Source: Takakia lepidozioides
Taxonomy: Eukaryota > Streptophyta > Takakiopsida > Takakiales > Takakiaceae
NCBI GenBank assembly: GCA_030704615.1
Contig: CM060732.1
Coordinates: 42,701,053-42,765,052 of the forward strand
Direction of reading: 5' to 3'
DNA length: 64,000 nt
In this document: positions 10,828 through 21,902 of the stretch, piece after piece
How the letters are laid out: each line of letters starts with the position of its first letter
Numbering within the stretch: the first letter of the stretch is position 1
The notes under the pieces: model-generated
Seen by the model: only the letters and a program-made list of their open reading frames with translations
The model's database searches: none
Told to the model about the DNA's origin: nothing
Program-made: the position numbers and the translations under genes

Positions 10828-10870
10828 TCAAACCAGCTATCAACTTGTTTCTAATCCCCCTTTCCAGAAG

Positions 10871-11490
10871 TAAGGTGGTAGAGAACCTGTTGCGGCTTAT
10901 GGTTTGGAATACTAGGTTTCCTAACCTGAACCTGCACCTGCACCTGCATCCACCGCAGACACTTATATGGTCTGCTGGTCATCAACCCAGCCTCACCATA
11001 AGAGAAACAATGATGGTCTGCTGGTCATCACCCCAGCCTCACCACCGACAACACGCTCTAGGATTGGCCGACCACAATATTTCCGGCACAACCACCTATA
11101 AAAACAAGCGCCCAAACCAAACTAGCATGACGCACAGTCAAGCATGCATGTGTGGGAGGAGGATCCAAACACAAAAAACTCAAACAACAACACATCCCAC
11201 AGCTTAAATCAATCGATCTCCTTGTGGCTTCAATAAACTTGCAAGATGGCCAAGTCTCTATCCAAACTAGCTTTGCCTCCGCTTACGGAAAAGCTTTGGC
11301 CTACAAGAATGATGTAAGACTATAGAGAAGGGAAGCTAAAGCAATCTCTAAGCCCAAAATGCTCTCATCCCATTACTCCCCCTATCGTCACACTCACTCT
11401 TGCTCAAGCAATAGATAAGACTATCCTTAAAGAACCTCTCAAATAACTCTCAAGAGCCCTCAAATTATTGCCATGAACGTCTGAAATCTG
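10871..11490. other. expected place of the element A 5' end, no LTR found
   Basis: A short near-duplicate phrase (tggtctgctggtcatca...ccagcctcaccat/acc) occurs at about 10969-11000 and 11014-11045. No sequence matching the 3' LTR candidate and no tRNA-type primer site is visible on the minus strand. No gene recognised. Confidence 0.4.
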
Positions 11491-12180
11491 CCCTCAATCA
11501 GCCCCTAACATAGACCCACCGAGGTTCAAGAAGTTCGCAAACTTGGACTCTAAACAGTCCACCAAAGGCCCTAGGCGCCCGCCAATTAGTGGCCTCCAAG
11601 GTCTCCAACCAGCCCTCACAATGGCTCCAGAAGCCTGCCAAATATGGCCTCCAATGACCTCCAATAGTCCTCCAAACAGCCCTTAAGAAGCTCCACAAAT
11701 CTGCCAAGTATTGGCCTCCAAGGACCTCCAATAGTCCTCCAACAGCCCTTAAGAAGCTCCTCAAATCTGCCAAGTATTGGCCTCTAAGGACCTCCAATAG
11801 TCCCCCAAAGAGCTCTTAGAAAGCTCCATAAGTCTGCCCAATATGGGCCTCCAAGGACCTCCAATCGTCCTCCAACCAGCTCACAAGGCTCCACAGGCCT
11901 GCAAAACATTGGCCTCAAATGACCCCAAATAGTCCTTCAAATAGCCCCAAGCAAGCTCCACAAGCCTGCAAGATATTGGCCTCAATAGACCCCAAATAGT
12001 TACCTGCAAGATATTGGCCTCAATAGACCCCAAATAGTCCTCAAAGCAGGCCCCAATACATGCTAAGATATTGGCCTCAATAGACCCCAAATAGTCCTCA
12101 AAGCAGGCCCCAATACCTGCAATATATTGGCCTCAATAGACCCCAAATAGTCCTCAAACAAGCCCCTTGAAGGCTCAAAA
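11490..12180. repeat. degenerate tandem array, unit about 60-66 bp
   Basis: Copies of a unit built from the phrases ATATTGGCCTC, GACC(T/C)CAAATAGTCCTC and AAGCTCCACAA follow one another. Spacing is irregular near 11500-11850 and tighter near 11880-12180. The reading frames here are by-products of the repeat. It may be satellite DNA or the noncoding edge of element A. Confidence 0.75.
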
Positions 12181-12189
12181 ATATCCACA

Positions 12190-12545
12190 GTCAGTCGATT
12201 TTTCATCCGTCATTGACCAAATTTCATCCAAAACCGCAATTTCTCATCCGCAGGTCCGATATTTCATCCACCACGATAGTTCATCCGTTAGTGCGATATT
12301 TCATCCACTGGCGCAGTTTCATCCATCGCCGTGATTTTTCTTCCGATGGCACGATAGTTCATCTGCTGCCATGATTTCATCCGCTGACGCAGTTTCATCC
12401 ATCGCCGCGATTTTTCATCCGATAGTGCGATAGTGCATCTATTGATGAGATTTCATCCGCTAGCGCAGTTTCATCCACTGCAACCGATTCTCATCTAGGA
12501 GCGCCTACTGTCATCCACTCGCTCAATAGTTCATCCGATGGGACA
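12190..12545. repeat. TTCATCC short-period array
   Basis: The heptamer TTCATCC, or a one-base variant, recurs roughly every 18-25 bases, separated by short GC-richer spacers such as GGCGCAG and GCGATAG. Larger units are also visible: CGCAGTTTCATCCATCGCC occurs twice. It has no coding potential and borders the previous array. Confidence 0.7.
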
Positions 12546-12923
12546 ATGGTGGTGCTCCCAACTCTAAGATTGGTGAGTGGATGAATGATGGATGAATGTG
12601 ATATGATAAAAATCTGGATGAAAGTAGAGTGGATGAATGTAAAATGTCGATTCCAGTTCACTTATCGCGTACGCAAGGTAAAAAGTTTGAAGAGGGAAGA
12701 AGTTGCTTTAGAGAAGAGAGGAGGCAATGTTGCCTTCCGTGTACAATGGCCAATAGGTTTCATCTGCAGCAATCTCACAAGAGGGTTCATTCTCGGTCGC
12801 ACCCCTTTCTGTGACCTTCCTATGTTGCATCTTGTGTTCCATCTCCACTTAGTGAATTTGCTCGACCACATCACAGAGAGTCATTGCAATGGTATGTCTG
12901 AATGGCTACATGTCTAATTCTGG

Positions 12924-13250
12924 ACTAAGATGGCGTTGACGCCAGCTTAATCTCCACCCCTCTAAGCTCAAGAGAATTGGCCAAAAAAAAAAAAAAAAAA
13001 AAAAAACCACTCAAGTCCTACCGTCTGTTTGTGTATCTGTCTGTCTGTTTGTTTGTGTACCTATCTGTCTGTCTACCTGTCTATCTGGGTTTGGATTAAG
13101 ATGGCATTGACGCCAGCTTAATCTCCACCCCTCTAAGCGCAAGGAAATTGACAAATAGAAAAGCATAAACCACTCAAGAACCCTCTCTGTCTGTCTGTCT
13201 ATCTGTCTGGGTCTGGGTTTGGATTAAGATGGCGTTGACGTCAGCTTAAT
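12924..13250. repeat. three copies of a 28-bp imperfect palindrome with flanks
   Basis: Copies lie at 12924-12951, 13095-13122 and 13223-13250. The consensus half-sites are ATTAAG-N-TGGCGT, a central TG, then ACGCCA-N-CTTAAT. Each copy is followed by the same flank TCTCCACCCCTCTAAGC. Between them are a poly(A) run (about 12983-13006) and TCTG microsatellites (13020-13090, 13185-13215). A partial relative sits at 13494-13519. Confidence 0.8.
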
Positions 13251-13259
13251 CTCCACCCC

Positions 13260-14625
13260 TCTAAGCAGAAGGATATTGAAAAATTCAAGTGTCATAAAGA
13301 AGCTCAATGGAGATTGTATGTGTTGTTGAGTTTAAATAAGTGTATTTTAATTTGGAAGAAGCTTAATTCCAGCCCATAAGACCAACGAACGTTACCTTGA
13401 TCTGGCATATTCGGGAAAAAAAAATCAGAAAAGAAAATCAGTTTTTTTTCTTTTTCTTTTTTTTTTTTTTTTTTTGCCTCGGAATATACGAGAATTAATG
13501 TGGTTGACGCCACCTTAATATCGAGCCTGTTTCCCTCTACGAACATGGCTCCTCGCCAAGGCTTTTATTCATTTTTATTTTGATTTTTGATTTTGGGGTG
13601 AATTGTCATGTTCCTTGTGACTGCAGATGATGATTGATACAGACGTTGTTTGGAAAATTTGAGAGAGAGAGAGAGAGAACGTCCGCGAGTGTGATGAAAC
13701 ACAGGAGCTTGCTTGCTTGCTGACATTAATCCAAGTAGGAGCTGCCATGGAGTACCAAGCAGGCAGGCATGGTACTGCTACTGCCATGGAGTACAGCTCG
13801 TCGATTCCTTACCATGGCTATAGAAAGTGTCTGGAAAATCCTGTGCTTGCGCGAGCTTAGCATTCCCGCTGTTAACGTGGAGTCTGAACTGAGCTGGAGA
13901 GGTCTATATGCCGTAGCACATGGTATGGAATTGCATACAATTTTGCAATAAGTTGGATTCTACAATTTGGTTTGGAAAATTGGCTTCGCTATCAATTATG
14001 GAGCCTAATGCAAGTATTGAGTAGAGCGTTAAATGATCAAATGTCATTCATAGCAGCTTCTTGTACGCATTTCTTAGCGGGATTTTATACTATTTCAGAT
14101 GGCCACTCATACAGCTGTCACCAACCTGAGAAGCATATTGGGAGCTTTCAGCCAAAAAACATATTAATATGTAATAGAATAACTTCTACCTCTATGTTGA
14201 TTAGAGAGGGACTGTCAAGCTCGCGACTGATGTAAGTGAATTCTCTGCATTGAACGAGTCAGGCGACGGGAAATGCAAGTGAAAACATTGATTTGCAGAG
14301 ATGCTGTCAATTCATTGGAACAACTGATCAGCTGATTTATAACACACTCTCTCACGATAACCTTGTGGACTCAAGACAACCTCAGAGAGAATTCCATTTA
14401 CCAACAAATGTCTTAACAAGTTCTATGGGCCCCGGATTTATTTTGCTTGTTGTCAATGCTGAAGCTTGCTTTTCGTCATCTGCAGACTGGATGAGAATAG
14501 GGGTATTCTGTCTTGAATCTGGAGAAGCAGTTGTGACTGGGACTTCACACAGTTTCGACATACAAGAGTGCGTGGCACAAAAGTTCGGGCCCAGTGAAGC
14601 TTTACGTTGTTTCCGATGTTAACCC
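13260..14625. other. no gene recognised
   Basis: Contains a T-rich low-complexity tract (13440-13476) and a short GA run near 13663. Several short open frames exist, for example 14293-14622, but none has a recognisable domain or supporting splice pattern. Confidence 0.4.
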
Positions 14626-15260
14626 TTAAACGCCCAGTGCCATAGTTTGACTTTTTCGGAAAACATGACCCCTTAAGTGAAAAAAACGTGTAACTTTCAG
14701 AAAATTAACTTTTTAAAGAACTTGACCGCACATTAGGTGCGTACCTTCCTCCTGCATCCACCCGCCGAATTTGAGGCCAATCAGCCTCAGATCCCAAAAA
14801 TGCCACCGTTGAATGTGGGCCCCATTATTGGGGCCCTTTTGAGAAACATATCCATTTTTGTTAAATATTTGAGTGACGGGATCAAATGGGATTGAGGCGA
14901 AATTAGCTGGGTTTCATTCCCTTGAGATCCCTCATCCAACAAGCCAAAAAGTATCCAATTTGGCCAATGCATGTGATGTTGCCACTTGGTCAAACTTGGG
15001 AAAATCCCATGTTTCTCTCCCGCTCTCACACGTGTGAAGAATGAAACAACGAGAATTACCTTTATCAAATCGGGACCCCCCTGCTTGCGTGATGAGACCT
15101 CTTTGCAACTTGGCAGATCCGAGGCAATGGGGCAATGAATCTTGGTGTGCCAGGTGCCCAAGAACACTATATTTTTTTTTCACACAATTCCATGGAGAAT
15201 GCAAAAAGTTATTCAGATTTTTCTAAACCCAAAGCCCCAAACGGGTTACTGGGCGTTTAA
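14626..15260. mobile_element. TTAA-flanked inverted-repeat element (piggyBac-like MITE candidate)
   Basis: The left end reads TTAA-ACGCCCAGT (14626-14638) and the right end ACTGGGCGT-TTAA (15248-15260). These are perfect 9-bp inverted repeats directly flanked by TTAA, the target duplication of piggyBac-type transposons. Length is 635 bp including TTAA, and there is no transposase frame. TTAA is itself palindromic and the inverted repeat is short, so this is tentative. Confidence 0.45.
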
Positions 15261-16720
15261 GTGGCATATGGATTGCAGGTAAGTGATAAGGAACCAGATC
15301 AATATTGATGTGTCTTCAAATTCAAAACCTCACACAGTTTGAGATCCTGCTCCAAACTGTTACTCGTTTGAACCTTGATTCCACCATATGCTCCTGTTCT
15401 TCCTGTGTGGCTAAAGGTGTTCTCAAGTCATTTGGTAACCAGACAAATTGTTCTCGTGATCTTTTTCCACATCTGCATTTAGTACTTTGCCCAGTTTGCA
15501 ACCTCACAACTTGTGAAGGTGAGGTTTTCCTTAATCAGCTGTCACGAAAATCGTTCTCCACATGTATTCTCTTGTCTTTTAGCAGCACACATTGTTTGGT
15601 GTGAGGGTTGGGTGAGAAGATATTCTGATACCATCAATTTCCATTTCTTGTAGTAGGGACAATGCAAATACTTGATGTTCGCGATTGGAAGCTTTTCCAA
15701 CACAACGAGTACAAGATATCCCATTGGGAGTTTGAAGAAGCAGGTGAGCACACTATTTCAGGCCACTGCACTCAAGTAGCTGCAGGCGACACGGGCCATT
15801 ATGTCAGCAAAGGAACTCGCGGTACAGTTATCACCCACAATTAGAGTCCAGTATTCTTAATATTTGATACTCATCTGGTCATTCCAACATCCAGTCTAGG
15901 AAATGTTCTTGCATTCTAAGGAATTACAGCTTCCCTATAAACTTAACCAGAATTGCTTTCCCTGGGACCTTCCTTGGATAATGACCAAAACCAGTCATAC
16001 CCGCGGTCTATCACATCCAGTCATGCATGTACATATTGCTGCTAAAGGCTTGCACAATTAGCTGGGCATATTCTCAGATTTCTGATAAGTTGTTATGCCT
16101 AGCAGATCTACTGGATCTGAAATCCTGGGTTGCACCATCTGAGAATGGGCAACCAGCAGGCAAAGCATCAGCCAGCACCAATCTACAGGCAAATCAGGGT
16201 AAATATGTACCCCTCCTTCTAAATCACTCAAAGAGCCATTGGGCTAGAAAACTCTCTTTACAACAGATTCTGCTTTCTTAGCTTATGCACAGATTGAAGG
16301 AGAGAAGTCTCCCAGTCTCTGTGGCTGCTGTGACGTTTCCTACATCAGACAGATGCCTTGCATTGCTGTGCAGTCATGGCTTTTCATGATCACATTTCTA
16401 AGAATCTTTTTCCATATTTTGGGTTTTGATAGGACCAGTCAACCTGGTCTTTCCTTGCAGACAGGTTTGCAAGTCAAGATCCAGATTATGAGGGCAGGAG
16501 TTGACGGACCCGTAGTTGGAATCCACATCTCTCAGCAGCTTGTGTGTCGTCTAACCGGTGGTACTGTCTACAAAGTTCACAGTTCACAGTTGTCACAAAT
16601 AAAAAATCCATAGAGGCCATCGGAAAGCCTAGAGTCCGTGCACCTCCACTGTTTGACACAATGTAAGCCCACTCCAAGATGATATGTAGATCCTTCTTAT
16701 TAAGAGCAGGACCTGATATT
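15261..16720. other. no gene recognised; possible 3' flank of mL43
   Basis: Short frames on both strands (15305-15604, 15662-15844, 16353-16613) match no family I know. The right part lies downstream of the minus-strand mL43 gene and should include its 3' UTR. Confidence 0.4.
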
Positions 16721-17342
16721 TCAGATCTTCAAGTCTGCGGTCCAAGTGCCTTGGATGCTAGGGCGCTGGGTAACATGGCGAGTTTTGAGCTTCACGACCT
16801 TACAACCCGTGGAGTTGCGCAACCGCATGGCCTGCAGCAATATCTCTTCGGGATTCTTGTTTTTGACATCCACAACTCTCTCATTTCTGTTCACTGCGAC
16901 CCCACCCGAAACAGAACACACTCACAGCTCTGTTCCAAAGCAGCGGAGTAGAAAACTAAGAAAACTGCACACAAAAATGGAGAAGTTACCGCTCTTGCTC
17001 TTAGGAAGCCTTGAAGACTCACCAAAGCAACCTTTCAAATAAGGATGATGACCGCGCAATAGCTCAGTGGCCCCCTCCAATTGTGGGTTTTGACTGCGCA
17101 ACCTCGGCAATAACTTCTCCACAAACTCCCTGCAAAATACCATGAAAACCCTAAACTTCCAGCCCCCAAAAGCTTCATTTGTGAGAGAACCCTGCGTCCG
17201 TAGGCTTGAGGAACACATGCAGACAGCCCATATACAGAGAGAAGAAGAGAAGTCACACACACCTGGCGCCGATGCTACTGCCAGAGTGGTCACAGAAACA
17301 GAGCGCAAGTTTTTTGAGCTGCCACACTCCCCTTACCGCCAT
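16721..17342 (-). CDS. MRPL43: mitochondrial large-subunit ribosomal protein mL43 (L51/S25/CI-B8 domain), three exons
   Basis: Exon 1 is 17342-17263 (ATG in MAVRGVWQLKKLALCF, ending GSSIGA), exon 2 is 17129-17023 (EFVEKLLPRLRSQNPQLEGA, HHPYLKG) and exon 3 is 16893-16721 (NRNERVVDVKNKNPEEILL, VVKLKTRHVTQRPSIQGTW, ending TADLKI). All junctions obey GT-AG: CAG|GTGTGT, TTTTGCAG|G, TTTG|GTGAGT, TCGCAG|TG. The phases fit and yield 119 residues, the usual plant length. The L51/S25/CI-B8 thioredoxin-like fold is shared with complex I subunit NDUFA2, but the whole sequence, including the GTW end, matches plant mL43. It acts in the mitochondrial ribosome, and the basic N-terminus suits import. The first exon is too short to show as a long frame. 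Confidence 0.93.
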
Positions 17343-18967
17343 GCTCCTTGGCCACTAGACTCTGCTTGTTTTGTTTTGTAATTTTTCAGTTTCTTTGCAA
17401 CAGAGAGCCACGTCAGAGGAATCCAAAGCTGCACTCTGATTGGGCAGAGCCCTCAATTCCTCCTTTCAAAGGACCTCTAACTTGTCACCGGAACCTGGGG
17501 TGCAAACGACCCACAATAGCCGGTCGCATGGCAGAGCTGCAAGATTCAGAAGCAGGGCGAAGGAAGCAGATTCTGGGGCCAAATCTTGCTACTTGACAGG
17601 TGTGCTATTCTCTTCTCCCCCTTCCCCGGGCCGGTGTCCCACTCATACGCCTTCATGGCGCGGTTATTGTGAAATTATTGATTTCAGTATACCCTGAGGG
17701 TATAAGTAAATTATTTTTGTCAAATCATTTACCCTCCCCGGGTATGGATTTTTTTTTTTTTAAATTTCTTTGGAGGAACAGGGAAGGTCTGGGATAAATT
17801 GAAATCTCAAAAAATTATTTACCTTCCGGGTATGGGTAAATTAACTTGTCAGATTTCTATATAACCCCCAGGTATAGATATATATGCCAAAATATACCAT
17901 GAGGATATGAACAGTTGTCTGGGTATGGATAGTTATTTCAATTAATATATAATTTAATGGTTTTAAAGAATATATAATGTTCTTCAATATGTACAAAACC
18001 AAAAAAAAAAACACAATCTATGGTAAAAGAGAAAATTGATAAGATATTGCATAATATTTTGGTTTTAATTCCCAATGCAAGATGGAGGAGGTTTGAGATT
18101 CAAAAAACAATTTAAAAAAAAAATCCTCCCCTCAAGGGCCTAAAATGTCAGTTGTTGCTCCTTATATATATGCCAGATCTGAAGAGGCATCTTTGGGTTA
18201 TATGACATTTTAGGAATGATGTATATAGCATTTGTCTTAGCTGTGATTGGAGCTTTATTATAGCTCAAGGCTCCCTAACAACACAACAAAATGAGAAAAG
18301 ACCTAGCACCTAAAGGCTATGAAGGCACATAAAGGCCCTTATATACCCTGATTAGATATACCCTTCATTTTAACAGAGCATACCACGCTTACCCGACGAG
18401 TTAAGCGAGATCGTCGCTACGCTCCCCTGTTCCCTCTGTCCCCTCCTTGTTCCCAGTCCCGCGCCCCTATCCCTATCCCTTGTCCTCGTTCCCTATTCTT
18501 GGTCCCGCTCCCCTTCTCGCCTTATGGAACGCGGCTTGTTCCCCTGTTCCCGGTCCTCGCTCCACTCCTCGCTCCCAGTTCCTGACCCTGCTCCCCTACT
18601 CGCCCTGTGGAATGCGGCTTGCTCCCCTGTTCGTGGTCCCCACTCCCCCACTATGGGGAGCAAGGATCTTGGACCGGAACAGGGGAGCAAAATTGGAGAA
18701 TGTTGGGGAACATGGTCCTAAAAGTGGGGAGCGTGAGGAGGGAGCAGGAGGTGCGGAGCGCTCCCCACCTTCACAATGGGGGGAAGACATTTGACAGGAA
18801 GTCTGCTGGAGCCTCCCCGCTCAGGCCAGCGCCCTCACGCGCTTGCCTTGAACTCCTGGGAACGTAGTCCTTGCCCATTTTAACATATACCCTTCAGAAA
18901 AGTAGGGTATATTGAGCGTCTGGATAAGGGTATATCATAAAAATATACCCTGAACATCCAGGTACCT
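17343..18967. repeat. mL43 upstream region, then GGTATA-rich repeat and GC-rich block
   Basis: The bases next to 17342 are the mL43 promoter side. From 17688 the motif GGGTATA or its complement TATACCC recurs, beginning with the 17-bp palindrome TATACCC-TGA-GGGTATA (17688-17704), and it returns at 18340-18365 and 18880-18965. The two motif clusters flank a GC-rich block (18400-18790). In that block a unit with the phrase TGGAA(C/T)GCGGCTTG is present twice, about 80 bp apart. Together they may be one foldback-type insertion. No gene recognised. Confidence 0.45.
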
Positions 18968-19124
18968 AAACTTGACACACCAGTATATATATATATCAAT
19001 ACATGCATATATATATACTTGCCACACCAGCATATATATATATCAATACACGCATATATATATATATACTTGCCACACCAGCGTATATATATATATCAAT
19101 ACACGCACATATATATATAAATAA
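18968..19124. repeat. TATA-rich minisatellite, three units
   Basis: Three tandem copies of a 55-60 bp unit: ACTTG(A/C)CACACCAG, then (TA)n, then TCAATACA(T/C)GCA, then (TA)n. Unit lengths differ by the number of TA steps. Confidence 0.8.
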
Positions 19125-19503
19125 ACAAGACCTTCTTTTTACTCAAATTAAATTAAAAATGAGTCACCAAAAGGTGGAAAAAATAACCACCTAGGGAGGC
19201 CGTAAGGCTGATCGAGGGGAAACGTCCCCGAAACCTGAGCATACTAGCTACTAAGCATAACCAAGGAGGAAGCGTTGGGAGGAACTGAGATGAGGAAAGA
19301 GATTGAGAAAAACAGAGCAGGTGAAGGTAGTGACGAAAGAGTTCTAGTGGCCAGCCAGCCAGCGAGAAGCAAGAATGGAGCAAGGGCGTGGATCCTAGAA
19401 CTACAGCCAATTTCTAAGTAGTGGTACTTGAATCATTTCGAGCCTCCTTGATTCCCTGGAAGCTGAAAGGTGACAAACAAAACCAATCGAACTCTAAATT
19501 TAG

Positions 19504-20745
19504 TCACACGAGCCTTCTTATGTCTCCAATTGTAATCCCCTTCTTCTCCATCACTAGGAGACATCCCAAGTAGCGGGGATGTTTTCTTGCCAGGTGAAGC
19601 GCATAGGGGGTAAACTGGTGCCGAGTATGCCAGGACTGCAAAAAACGATTGAAGAGCTGGGTCCCGCATTGTTGTGAAGCCCTGTCAACAGCTGCAGACA
19701 TATTACCCCAGGCTTTCCTCCCCTCAGTAAGCATGTCATTATAAATACAGAAGAGTATAGGTCTGCCTCTAGGGGGTTTCCCCTCATAAACAAAAGAGCA
19801 TCTAGCTTTCCATAGATTCCACAAAGTGTACGCCCTAAGGCAGGCCCACATTGGTCAAACATGCAACCTGCCATTTGGCAACAAATTCAGCAGAAGCAAG
19901 GAAGGGGGGGGGGGATGCGGGAAAGATTCCCAAGAAGAATAAAAAGCCAGCACTGTTCTCCAAACCCTGGCAGGCAGGTTACACTCTGCCAGGCAATGTT
20001 CAGTATATTCAGGTTGAGCAAGACACAAAGTGCAAGCTGAATTGTTGTGGAGAGTAGCAGCGTGGACAGGGAGAATTTTGTGGGCCAGCTTCCACAGAAA
20101 GCCTGAAATTTATCCTGCTCTTGGCTTCCTTCAGATGTCTTTCCACACTCTATCCCATGCGGCTTGGGAGAGGTTAAATTGTGCCCATTTAGTGTTCCAC
20201 TTCGATAGGAAGGATCTGTTGGGCCTTTGCAATGCATACCCCATTTTGACCGAGTATGCAAAAAAAGGCGAATGGTTGGGGTTCATCCAGCTCCATTCCC
20301 CGATGTCAAACTGTAGGGCATCCATAGGGTATTTGAGAAACCAGGTGAAGTCAGAATGCAAGGCCCACTGCAGCTCTTACCCTTGCGGAGGCTTGGGATT
20401 GGCATTCCCTTAGGAGTCCAGCACCCTTATCGAGAATAATGAGCTTTTATGCAGGTCCAATTAGCCCCTACAAAGCAGATTCCCTTCATGGTCAGCAAGG
20501 AAGGAAATACCAGATGCGGTCTGATTTTCCAGAGATAGAACTAAGAGAACCATGTTGCCAGCGTCAAGCGATGATGCCATCCAGGAGGGTAAAGACCAAG
20601 TGTTGCCACCATTTCTCATAAGAAGAAGCATGTAATCAGGCACCTCAGCCAGCAGAGCATGCCATGCCTTAGCGCGTCTCTGACCAAGAAGATGGGTGAC
20701 AGCAGGCTCTGTAAAAAACTGACCTTGATTCCGTATGCTACCCAT
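19504..20745 (-). pseudogene. LINE ORF2 C-terminal region (zf-RVT type)
   Basis: Pieces 20745-20461, 20361-20131 and 19874-19504 continue the LINE protein after RT. The last contains LRAYTLWNLWKARCSFVYEG, a common end of plant L1 ORF2. TWSLPSWMASSLDAGNMVLL in the first and WSWMNPNHSPFFAYSVKMGY in the second also fit the C-terminal region. Frames differ, which marks decay. Confidence 0.7.
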
Positions 20746-20786
20746 ATGTGTGAAGCCACAATGATCCCAAAAAAACCCACTTTGGA

Positions 20787-21809
20787 TTATGCATAATCAC
20801 CACTGAAGAGTCCATGTTGTAATTCCCGAATAGTAGCACTTTCCAACGCATTTCTGCCTTGCACTATCCAACGCAGGGAATGGGCCCACTGGGGGGAAGA
20901 GGTGGGGTGAGCCCCCATGAGATATGGTTGAACGAGCTTGCTCCACGGGCTATGGCGTTGGGATATAGCTCTAGGTATCCATTTGGCCAAAAGTGCTTTG
21001 ATCTGCGTTGCTGGATCTATAATTCCAAGTACTCCTTTGTTTTTTGGCTGGCAGAGCTGTTCCCACAATATGAGAACATGTCTTTCAGGGGAGTGTGTGG
21101 AGGCCCCCCAAATGAAATTTCGAACCAAGGCCTTTATTTCTTTCACCAAAGAAGTACCAGGGTCCCATACTGCAGCAAAATACCAAATAGATGCCAACAA
21201 AATTTGGTTGACGACCAGGGCTCTCCCAACAATCAAGAGCATGGATGAGCTCCAATGCGCCAACGCTCTTTTTAGCGTCTTGATGACAGCGTGCATAGTG
21301 CATTTCTGGGATATATTTAGACCAATCTGATGTCCCAGAAGAGTGTATGACTCCCCTTTGCACAACCAGTTGAGGCCAATGTCATTCCCCCAAGGGGCGC
21401 AATGCGTGGAGGCTGTTTGGTTTTGCAGTTGAGAGAGAATGCCTTTGGACTTCATCCAATTGATCATGAGTCCTGAACCCGCACAGAAAATTTGCAAAGC
21501 CTGTAGAGCCCGCTGAATGTTATCATGGCTGGAATTGTCCAATAGCAAGGTGGTATCATCGGCATACATAGAGAGTTTAACCATCTCAGGTTGATAAGTA
21601 GGTAAATGCAGCCCCACTATATCACGCCTTGCTTCGAAAAGATGCCCAAGAGAATCAGCAGCAATGAGGAAAAGAAAGGGTGCCAACAGGCACCCCTGTC
21701 TGACAGACCTGGATATTGGGAAGGAGTTGGAGATCACTCCGTTCCCCATCACCTTACTAGAAGCTGAGTGCAGAAGGATGCGAACCCAAGTCATGCATTG
21801 GCCTCCCAA
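20787..21809 (-). pseudogene. LINE reverse transcriptase, C-terminal half
   Basis: 340 residues with RSVRQGCLLAPFLFLIAADS, then LSMYADDTTLLLDNS. The YADD active site is intact. MINWMKSKGILS and WSSSMLLIVGRALVVNQILL follow, all standard in plant L1 RT. It continues the frame block 23051-21903 after a short break near 21850 (DFEKAFDSIDW can be read across it on the minus strand). Confidence 0.88.
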
Positions 21810-21902
21810 ACCTGTTTTTCCATAGCTTTAGCAGGAAGGTCCAGTCAATTGAGTCAAAAGCCTTTTCAAAATCAAGCATCAAGAAGGCTAAAGGCTAGTT
21901 GT

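Larger units (their letters stand above)
3215..10870 (-). mobile_element. Ty3/gypsy retrotransposon A carrying a DNA methyltransferase and a PHD finger (decayed)
   Basis: Read on the minus strand, the pieces come in the order gag, CCHC knuckles, aspartic protease, cytosine-5 methyltransferase, reverse transcriptase, RNase H, integrase, PHD finger. Every module is broken by frameshifts or stops, so it is a fossil. The RT-RNaseH-INT order is Ty3/gypsy. At the 3' side a G-run TAGGGGGGC on the minus strand (near 3735-3743) resembles a polypurine tract. It is followed by TGTGGCGTGAC, a possible LTR start at 3733. The first 83 bases of that LTR candidate recur at 3297-3215. I find no matching 5' LTR beyond 10870, so the boundaries are approximate and the 5' end may be lost or diverged. 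Confidence 0.8.

Noticed and set aside
20859-21330. Plus-strand frames of about 130 residues inside the LINE
   Set aside because: Antisense shadows of the LINE reverse transcriptase, which has clear motifs on the minus strand.
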